Shown in pieces: positions 1-5,303 of a stretch of 8,317 nucleotides of DNA. The notes under the pieces are model-generated. The model did no database searches. It was given only the letters and a program-made list of their open reading frames with translations, and was not told the origin of the DNA. This stretch comes from Paracoccaceae bacterium (lineage in GTDB: Bacteria; Pseudomonadota; Alphaproteobacteria; Rhodobacterales; Rhodobacteraceae): positions 1 to 8,317 of the forward strand of contig JALSHL010000306.1 of assembly GCA_026982255.1 (NCBI GenBank), in the 5' to 3' direction. Position 1 is the stretch's first letter, and each line of letters starts with the position of its first letter. A program made the position numbers and the translations under genes.

Positions 1-59
1 GTAAGGGCTTCTTTACGGTTTGCGATTATGTGCAGAGTGCCCCGCCGTCCGGCCGGGCC

Positions 60-68
60 AAGGTGAGG
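60..68 (+). promoter_or_regulatory. Ribosome-binding site of gltA
   Basis: Purine-rich AAGGTGAGG lies just upstream of the gltA ATG. Its GAGG core ends six bases before the start codon, an ideal spacing, and this fixes the ATG at 75 as the start. The remaining leader (1-59) is GC-rich and contains a CCGGCCGG palindrome at 49-56. I see no well-spaced -35/-10 pair in it, so the promoter is probably beyond the left edge. Confidence 0.8.
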
Positions 69-74
69 TAGACT

Positions 75-1370
75 ATGACATCCGAAAAAACCAACGCGAC
101 CCTGTCCTTCGACGACAAAACCCTGGAACTGCCGATGCGCAGCCCGTCTCTGGGACCGGATGTCATCGATATCCAGAAACTTTACGGCCAGGGCGGCGTG
201 TTCACATACGACCCGGGGTTTACCTCCACCGCGTCCTGTGAATCCGCCATCACCTATATCGACGGCGACAAGGGGGAGCTGCTCTATCGCGGCTATCCCA
301 TTGACCAGCTTGCGGAAAAATCGCATTTCCTCGAGGTCTGCTACCTGCTGCTCTACGGTGAGCTGCCGACCGCCGAGCAGTTGAACGAGTTCGTTCCGCG
401 CGTCACCCGCCACACCATGCTGCACGAACAGATGGCCTATTTCTATCGCGGGTTCCGTCGCGATGCGCATCCCATGTCGATTATCTGCGGCGTGCAGGGG
501 GCGATGTCGTCCTTCTATCACGACTCCACCGATATCAACGATCCGTGGCAGCGCGAGGTCGCCTCGATCCGCATGATCGCGAAGATGCCGACCGTGGCCG
601 CATGGGCCTATAAATACTCCATCGGGCAGCCGTTCATCTATCCGCGCAACGATCTGGATTACGCATCGAACTTCCTGCACATGTGTTTCGCCGTTCCGGC
701 CGAGGAATACGTCGTCGATCCGATCATCGCCCGCGCCATGGACCGGATTTTCACGCTGCATGCGGATCACGAGCAGAACGCCTCCACCTCGACCGTGCGT
801 CTGGCGGGGTCGTCCGGCGCCAACCCGTTCGCCTGTATCGCGGCGGGGATTGCCTGCCTCTGGGGGCCGGCACATGGCGGCGCCAACGAGGCCGCGCTCA
901 ACATGTTGCGCGAAATCGGCACCGTGGACCGCATTCCGGAATATATCGCCCGCGCCAAGGACAAAAACGACCCGTTCCGCCTGATGGGCTTCGGCCACCG
1001 CGTCTACAAAAACTTCGATCCGCGTGCCAAGGTGATGAAACAGTCGGCGGACGAGGTTCTGGGTCTGATGGGGATCGAGAACAACCCGACGCTTCAGGTT
1101 GCCAAGGAACTGGAGCGTATCGCCCTCGAAGACCCCTATTTCATCGAGAAAAAGCTCTATCCGAACGTCGATTTCTATTCCGGCATCATTCTGGACGCCA
1201 TCGGCTTCCCGACCTCAATGTTCACGCCGATCTTCGCGCTGGCGCGCACTGTCGGCTGGATTTCGCAGTGGAAAGAGATGATCGCCGATCCGACCCAGAA
1301 AATCGGTCGCCCGCGCCAGCTTTATACCGGTGCGACGCATCGCGATTATGTGGATGTGGAAAACCGCTAA
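75..1370 (+). CDS. gltA: Citrate synthase, type II (hexameric, GltA)
   Basis: Condenses oxaloacetate and acetyl-CoA to citrate, the entry step of the TCA cycle, in the cytoplasm. The 431-residue protein matches Escherichia coli GltA closely along its whole length, including the N-terminal extension typical of the type II Gram-negative form. The catalytic residues are visible: His267 in GPAHGGAN, His308 in GFGHRVYKN and Asp366 in NVDFYSG, equivalent to E. coli His264, His305 and Asp362; His232 sits in LHADHEQNAS. Residues known to bind the allosteric inhibitor NADH in E. coli are also kept (Arg112, His113, Thr114, Tyr148, Arg166, Lys170), so NADH control is inferred. E. coli Cys206 is replaced by Ala209. 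The start is supported by a strong Shine-Dalgarno sequence. The gene is the only one on the plus strand, converges on lpxB, and is followed six bases after its TAA by a terminator hairpin. Confidence 0.98.
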   Translation: MTSEKTNATLSFDDKTLELPMRSPSLGPDVIDIQKLYGQGGVFTYDPGFTSTASCESAITYIDGDKGELLYRGYPIDQLAEKSHFLEVCYLLLYGELPTAEQLNEFVPRVTRHTMLHEQMAYFYRGFRRDAHPMSIICGVQGAMSSFYHDSTDINDPWQREVASIRMIAKMPTVAAWAYKYSIGQPFIYPRNDLDYASNFLHMCFAVPAEEYVVDPIIARAMDRIFTLHADHEQNASTSTVRLAGSSGANPFACIAAGIACLWGPAHGGANEAALNMLREIGTVDRIPEYIARAKDKNDPFRLMGFGHRVYKNFDPRAKVMKQSADEVLGLMGIENNPTLQVAKELERIALEDPYFIEKKLYPNVDFYSGIILDAIGFPTSMFTPIFALARTVGWISQWKEMIADPTQKIGRPRQLYTGATHRDYVDVENR

Positions 1371-1376
1371 CAGAAA

Positions 1377-1403
1377 AAACGCCGGAGCAACCCTCCGGCG
1401 TTT
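1377..1403. terminator. Bidirectional rho-independent terminator between gltA and lpxB
   Basis: A perfect 11-base-pair inverted repeat (arms 1377-1387 and 1393-1403, sequence AAACGCCGGAG and its complement) encloses a five-base loop. On the minus strand it follows the lpxB stop codon with no spacer and runs into six T residues (complement of 1374-1379), a textbook intrinsic terminator. On the plus strand it begins six bases after the gltA stop, and the descending arm is followed by TTTCTATTTT, a weaker U-tract that lies over the end of lpxB. One hairpin therefore plausibly ends both converging transcripts. Confidence 0.9.
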
Positions 1404-2576
1404 CTATTTTACGAACTCCAGCACCGAGCGCGCCGCCCGCAATCCGGGCGGCTCCCCGCCCTGCCCCAGCGCCTGCATGGTGGCGCGCATGGCGTCATGC
1501 TGTTCTGCTCCGGCCTGCGGGTCGGACAGCAGACGGTGGATGGCCGGATAGATCGTATCGGCGTTGCAATCCCTGAACAGGAACTCCGGCACCGCGCGGG
1601 TGTCGGTCACGATATTCACCAGCGTCACCGTCGAGACCAGCGCCATACGCCGCGTCAGATAACCGGTTATCGGGTTCATGTCATAGGCGATCACCATCGG
1701 AACATCGTTGGCCGCCAGCTCCAGCGACACGGTGCCGGACGTGGCCAGCGCCGCCGCGCTCCCCGCATAACAGGCGCGCTTTTCGGCCTCGGTTTCCTCC
1801 GGCGGGCGGCCGCGCGGATCGAGGATAATTGCGCCGCTACCGGCAAACATCTGTTGCAATTCCTCGACCCTGTTTGCGACCGACGGGATAATGACCCTGA
1901 CCTCCGGCGCCTCTACGCCGAGGCGCAGGACCACATCGCGAAACACCGGCCCCATGCGCGCGACCTCTCCGCTGCGCGATCCTGGCAATACGGTCAGAAC
2001 AGGCTGGTTCGGCCCGATCCCGTGCGCGGCCCGAAAATCGGCAACAGCCTGCGCATCGGCGCGCGGTTCGGCCACCACCGGATGCCCGACGAAATCCGCC
2101 GACATGCCCGCCTCCTGCATCAGCGGCGGCTCGAACGGCAGCAAGGTCAGCACATGATCAACCGAACGCGCCATTTTCACCGCCCGTTCAGGCCGCCATG
2201 CCCAGACCGAAGGCGCCACATAGTGAACCACCGGAATATCCGACACCGCCTTGACCTTCTTTGACACGCGCAGGCAAAAATCCGGACTGTCGATGGTGAT
2301 CAGCGCCGTCGGCCCGAAAGCAACAGCCGCATCCGCGGATTGCTGCACGCGCCGCAAAAGATGGCGCAATTTCGGCAACACCTCGACAATGCCCATGATC
2401 GAGAGTTCCTCCATCGGAAACAGGCTTTGCAGCCCCTGCGCCTGCATCAGCGGGCCGCCGATTCCGGCAAATTCGACCGATGGCGACAGCTGTTGCAGCC
2501 CTGCCATCAGCGCCGCACCGAGACGATCGCCCGAAGGCTCGCCGGCGATGATGAAAAACTTCGGCGCCGGTGTCAT
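1404..2576 (-). CDS. lpxB: Lipid-A-disaccharide synthase LpxB
   Basis: Glycosyltransferase of family GT19 that joins UDP-2,3-diacylglucosamine to lipid X (2,3-diacylglucosamine 1-phosphate), giving the tetraacyl disaccharide 1-phosphate and UDP at the inner face of the cytoplasmic membrane. The 390-residue product has the usual family length. Visible motifs are AGEPSGD (11-17, with the conserved Glu13), GIGGP (38-42), IDSPDF (95-100, holding the conserved active-site Asp region), VGHPV (163-167), LPGSR (197-201, Arg201 matching the conserved E. coli Arg) and GTVSLE (281-286). The start chosen is the ATG at 2576, which shares ATGA with the lpxI stop. An upstream in-frame GTG at 2594 would add six residues inside lpxI, but it has no ribosome-binding site and the family normally begins a few residues before the AGExSGD motif. 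Last gene of the operon; its TAG abuts the terminator. Confidence 0.96.
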   Translation of the reverse strand: MTPAPKFFIIAGEPSGDRLGAALMAGLQQLSPSVEFAGIGGPLMQAQGLQSLFPMEELSIMGIVEVLPKLRHLLRRVQQSADAAVAFGPTALITIDSPDFCLRVSKKVKAVSDIPVVHYVAPSVWAWRPERAVKMARSVDHVLTLLPFEPPLMQEAGMSADFVGHPVVAEPRADAQAVADFRAAHGIGPNQPVLTVLPGSRSGEVARMGPVFRDVVLRLGVEAPEVRVIIPSVANRVEELQQMFAGSGAIILDPRGRPPEETEAEKRACYAGSAAALATSGTVSLELAANDVPMVIAYDMNPITGYLTRRMALVSTVTLVNIVTDTRAVPEFLFRDCNADTIYPAIHRLLSDPQAGAEQHDAMRATMQALGQGGEPPGLRAARSVLEFVK

Positions 2577-3415
2577 TCTTCGGGCCTGCACCACAGGAAG
2601 AGACCCAGACGATCAGCCTCGGCCACCACCTCGTCCAGCCGCAGAACCATGACGCCGCCCGCTGCAATCGCCACACCGGCCAGCCCGGCGGCATGGGCCT
2701 TGCGCAGAGTTTCAATACCAATGGCCGGTAAATCGAAACGGAGATCCTGCCCGGGCTTGGGCGCCTTGAGCAGCACCCCACGCCCGTTTTTTGTCGTGTC
2801 CACCTGCCGCGTGGCCGCAACGAATTCCAGCATCCGGTCGGTGCCCTGAAGGGTTTCCAGTCCCAGACATAGCCCCCTGACCACGACCGCCCCCTGCCCG
2901 ACATCCAGCCTGCCGAGGGCTTGAACCAGTTCGGCGGCCCGTGCGGCATCCTTCATGTCCACATCCGACGGGCGACGTTTCCCGAGGGTTCCGGCAGGCG
3001 GCAAAAGCGCCGGCAAAACCTCGTGCGCGGCCTCCATCGTAAAACCGGCATTCTCGAAAAGCCTCGCAACCTCGCGCAATACCGCGTCATCCCCTTTGCG
3101 TGTGCCGGTCAGCACCGATGCGGCCAGCTTTGCGCCGAGCATGTCCAGCTTGACGGGGTTGATCTCCGGCCGATTCATGGCACCGGCAAAAACAACAGCC
3201 CCGAAACCGTTTTTTTTCAGATGCTTGATAAGCCGCCCGGGCTTTTCCACCGGCGTCCGGTATGCAGGATGGCCTGCGGTCCAGTTCAGCGGTGTGCCCT
3301 CGATCTCGACGACGATATAGCGGCGGCCATTGTGAGCACAAGATTCGGCAAGCTGCTTCGGTAAATCGCCGGTTCCGGCAAGAATCGCAAGATCCGCCGC
3401 CTGCGCACCCGTCAT
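2573..3415 (-). CDS. lpxI: UDP-2,3-diacylglucosamine diphosphatase LpxI (DUF1009)
   Basis: Hydrolyses UDP-2,3-diacylglucosamine to lipid X and UMP, the fourth lipid A step. LpxI is known from Caulobacter crescentus as the alphaproteobacterial replacement for LpxH and is unrelated to it. The 280-residue length and motifs fit the family: an N-terminal LAGTGDLP (12-19), FAGAMNRPEI (76-85), then a C-terminal DUF1009 domain with KRRPSDVDMKDA (147-158), VVRGLCLGLETLQGTDRM (178-195) and LLKAPKPGQDLRFDLPAIG (215-233). Asp224 and Asp228 in the last motif are the candidates for the catalytic Asp; Asp224 probably corresponds to Caulobacter Asp225. The gene starts three bases after the lpxA stop and overlaps the lpxB start by four bases (ATGA). 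Its Shine-Dalgarno sequence is weak (GGGG at 3424-3427), which suggests translational coupling. Codons 67-69 form an A8 run discussed in the findings. Confidence 0.95.
   Translation of the reverse strand: MTGAQAADLAILAGTGDLPKQLAESCAHNGRRYIVVEIEGTPLNWTAGHPAYRTPVEKPGRLIKHLKKNGFGAVVFAGAMNRPEINPVKLDMLGAKLAASVLTGTRKGDDAVLREVARLFENAGFTMEAAHEVLPALLPPAGTLGKRRPSDVDMKDAARAAELVQALGRLDVGQGAVVVRGLCLGLETLQGTDRMLEFVAATRQVDTTKNGRGVLLKAPKPGQDLRFDLPAIGIETLRKAHAAGLAGVAIAAGGVMVLRLDEVVAEADRLGLFLWCRPEE
3209..3217 (-). other. A8 run containing in-frame A AAA AAC slippery heptamer in lpxI
   Basis: Codons 67-69 of lpxI read AAA AAA AAC, following CTG and preceding GGT, so the zero frame contains X XXY YYZ in the correct phase for -1 frameshifting. 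A -1 slip would give 40 further residues and stop at 3087, producing a polypeptide of about 109 residues without the C-terminal catalytic domain. The sequence feature is certain. Any biological role is speculative: I did not identify a stimulatory stem or internal Shine-Dalgarno sequence, and Lys-Lys-Asn may be encoded this way by chance. Confidence 0.25.
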
Positions 3416-3418
3416 GGG

Positions 3419-4228
3419 TCAGGCCCCGTTGCGCGGCATTAGAAAGGCGCGCTTGCTGTCGCTTTGCAGGAATTCCAGAACCTCCGCCACGAGCGGATTG
3501 CCGGCATATTCCTGCGCGACCTCCGCCATCCGGTCCTTGAAATTCCCCTCGTCCGCGAACAGCACACCGAAAGCGGCACGCAACTCGTTGATCGCGTCCT
3601 TGTCAATACCGCGCCGCCGCAAACCTACAAGGTTCAACCCTGCCAAATCCGCACGGCTGCCGTTGACAGCACCATAGGGGATCACGTCGTTTACGACCTT
3701 CAGCGCCGCACCGATCATGGCACCGCGGCCGACCTTGCAGAACTGGTGCACACCGGACAGGCCACCGATGATGACATCATCCTCGAGCACGACATGGCCG
3801 GCGACCGAGGCATGATTGGCCAGAATAACCCGGTTCCCGATCTGACAATCGTGCCCCACATGCGTCCCGAGCATAAACAGACAGTCGTCCCCGATCCGGG
3901 TGATCCCGCCGCCGCCCTCTGTGCCGGGATTCAATGACACGCTCTCGCGGATCATGCAGCGCGCACCGATTTCCAGAAAACTTTTCTCGCCGCGAAACTT
4001 CAGATCCTGCGGCTGGTGTCCGACCGAGGCAAACGGCCAGATACGTGTGCCCTCGCCCACAGTGGTATGGCCGGCCACTACAACATGGCTGAACAACTCG
4101 ACGTCATCGCCAAGACGCACATCCGGCCCGACATGACAGAACGGACCGATCCGGCAACGCGCGCCGATCTGCGCGCCGTCCTCGATAACCGACGACGGGT
4201 GGATCGTAGAGGTGGGATCAATCGCCAT
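3419..4228 (-). CDS. lpxA: Acyl-ACP--UDP-N-acetylglucosamine O-acyltransferase LpxA
   Basis: Transfers a 3-hydroxyacyl chain from ACP to the 3-OH of UDP-GlcNAc, the first step of lipid A synthesis, as a cytoplasmic trimer. The 269 residues comprise a left-handed parallel beta-helix built of hexapeptide repeats (about residues 5-190, e.g. VIEDGAQIGARCRIGPFCHV) and a helical C-terminal domain beginning at LNLVGLRRRGI (198-208). The catalytic His126 is in GTHVGHDC, with His123 and Asp127 beside it (E. coli His122, His125, Asp126); His161 in HQFC matches E. coli His160. The E. coli acyl-chain ruler position Gly173 is Ala174 here, which may favour a shorter chain. AGGGG at 4236-4240, seven bases ahead of the ATG, supports the start. 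The gene lies three bases after fabZ and three bases before lpxI. Confidence 0.97.
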   Translation of the reverse strand: MAIDPTSTIHPSSVIEDGAQIGARCRIGPFCHVGPDVRLGDDVELFSHVVVAGHTTVGEGTRIWPFASVGHQPQDLKFRGEKSFLEIGARCMIRESVSLNPGTEGGGGITRIGDDCLFMLGTHVGHDCQIGNRVILANHASVAGHVVLEDDVIIGGLSGVHQFCKVGRGAMIGAALKVVNDVIPYGAVNGSRADLAGLNLVGLRRRGIDKDAINELRAAFGVLFADEGNFKDRMAEVAQEYAGNPLVAEVLEFLQSDSKRAFLMPRNGA

Positions 4229-4231
4229 CGC

Positions 4232-4714
4232 TCAGCCCCTGGCCGGTTCTTCCGGCGGCACGATCATGGCGGAGAACTCTGCCTCGGCCACCACCTTGCC
4301 GTCCACCTTGCCCTCGCCCCAGAATTTCCAGATCTTGCCGCGCCCGCGAATGACCGAGACATGCAGTTCCAGCACATCGCCCGGCCCGACCCGCTGGCGG
4401 AACTTGGTTTTGTCGAGCGTCATAAAGTAGACCAGCACACCGGTGTCGATCAGGTCCAGCGTTTTGGATACCAGCACCGCCGCCGTCTGCGCCATCGCCT
4501 CGACAATCAGCACGCCCGGCATGACCGGATGCCCCGGGAAATGGCCGTTGAAATGCGGTTCGTTCACGGTCACCATTTTGATGCCCACGGCGCTTTTGTT
4601 CACGACGATGTCCTGCACCCTGTCGATCAACAGGAAAGGATAACGGTGTGGGATCATCCGCTGGATTTCGGAAATATCGGCGCTCTGGACTTCTGTTTCG
4701 GGCGTATCGGTCAT
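4232..4714 (-). CDS. fabZ: 3-hydroxyacyl-[acyl-carrier-protein] dehydratase FabZ
   Basis: Dehydrates (3R)-hydroxyacyl-ACP to trans-2-enoyl-ACP in type II fatty acid elongation. It competes with LpxA for the same hydroxyacyl-ACP substrates, which explains its place in a lipid A operon. The 160-residue single hot-dog-fold protein has IPHRYPFLLIDRV (21-33) and the active-site segment HFNGHFPGHPVMPGVLIVEAMAQ (from residue 54). His58 and Glu72 are the catalytic pair, with the same 14-residue spacing as E. coli His54 and Glu68. The start ATG shares ATGA with the ompH stop, and AAGGAA (4723-4728) eight bases upstream is a good ribosome-binding site. The stop is three bases from lpxA. Length and motifs are ordinary for the family. 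Confidence 0.97.
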   Translation of the reverse strand: MTDTPETEVQSADISEIQRMIPHRYPFLLIDRVQDIVVNKSAVGIKMVTVNEPHFNGHFPGHPVMPGVLIVEAMAQTAAVLVSKTLDLIDTGVLVYFMTLDKTKFRQRVGPGDVLELHVSVIRGRGKIWKFWGEGKVDGKVVAEAEFSAMIVPPEEPARG

Positions 4715-5292
4715 TGTGTCTGTTCCTTGGAGAGCAAATCGGGATTTTGCGCAAAAGCCTCGTTCAGCAAAGCAATCGCCTCGTCGGTTATATCCATATT
4801 CTTGTCGAACAAAAGCACAGAACGCCGGTCCAGAATAGCGCTGGCGGAATATTTTTGCAGCAAGCGGCTCAGAAACGGGGCCGAGAGTTCAAAAAAGCGC
4901 CTGCGATTCCGGTCGGATTCGCTTTGTAGCGCAAGATCCTTGTTGAGTTGTGCTTCCCGGGCGGCCTGCACCCGGGTATCGAATTCATCCGCCAGAGCGC
5001 GGAACGCTTCGGGGTCCATGCCCGGGCGCTGGTCGGTCAGGCGCCGTTCCTCTGTCTCGAAAGCCAGCTCAATGGCCCGGTTTTCCTTGATCAGCGCCTC
5101 GCGCTTGGCCAGAATTTCTGCGGCAAGCGCCTTGCCCAGATCGGTTTCCGAGAACAGCCGGTCCTGATCCAGCAGCAAAACCGGCTTGGGAAAAACCGTC
5201 GGAAAGGCAAACTGGGCCTGTGCCGGAACCGTATAGATGAATATCGACGCCAGAGCCGCCAGTATCAGCCGCAGAAATAGCCGCCCGCGCAC
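4711..5292 (-). CDS. ompH: OmpH/Skp family periplasmic chaperone
   Basis: Probable periplasmic holdase that binds unfolded outer-membrane proteins on their way to the Bam complex. With the GTG start at 5292 the product is 193 residues. It opens with a clean signal peptide (RGR, then the hydrophobic LFLRLILAALASIFIY, and a cleavage site AQA|QF after residue 26). A charged, alanine-rich helical region of coiled-coil character follows at about residues 45-135, as in the Skp tentacles. Near the end, ILDRRSVLLFDKNMDITDEA resembles the conserved Skp C-terminal strand and helix. A GTG at 5328 would add twelve residues ahead of the signal peptide and overlap bamA by 26 bases, but it lacks a ribosome-binding site, whereas 5292 has GGGAGG five bases upstream. 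Family assignment is firm; sequence conservation in Skp is always low. The gene lies directly behind bamA and overlaps fabZ by four bases. Confidence 0.9.
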   Translation of the reverse strand: MRGRLFLRLILAALASIFIYTVPAQAQFAFPTVFPKPVLLLDQDRLFSETDLGKALAAEILAKREALIKENRAIELAFETEERRLTDQRPGMDPEAFRALADEFDTRVQAAREAQLNKDLALQSESDRNRRRFFELSAPFLSRLLQKYSASAILDRRSVLLFDKNMDITDEAIALLNEAFAQNPDLLSKEQTQ

Positions 5293-5297
5293 CGACG

Positions 5298-5303
5298 CCT
5301 CCC
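5298..5303 (-). promoter_or_regulatory. Ribosome-binding site deciding the ompH start
   Basis: GGGAGG, five bases before GTG at 5290-5292. Its first G is the last base of the bamA TAG stop codon, so a ribosome ending bamA sits exactly on this site. It argues for the shorter ompH protein rather than the GTG at 5328. Confidence 0.85.

Noticed and set aside
12..32. Possible gltA promoter (TTTACG and GATTATG-like elements)
   Set aside because: The candidate boxes cannot be placed 16-18 bases apart; the match is no better than chance in this short leader.
683..1576. 297-codon plus-strand frame overlapping gltA and the end of lpxB
   Set aside because: Its Arg/Pro-rich translation is an out-of-frame reading of gltA that runs through the terminator; no independent start signal.
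2188..2949. 253-codon minus-strand frame spanning the lpxI/lpxB junction
   Set aside because: It is an alternate frame of both genes, which each carry intact motifs in their own frame; no sign that it is a real fusion or frameshift.
4016..5167. Plus-strand open frame of 383 codons antisense to lpxA, fabZ and ompH
   Set aside because: It is a shadow of GC-rich coding on the other strand: Arg/His-rich low-complexity composition, no recognisable domain and no ribosome-binding site, while the minus-strand genes have complete family signatures.
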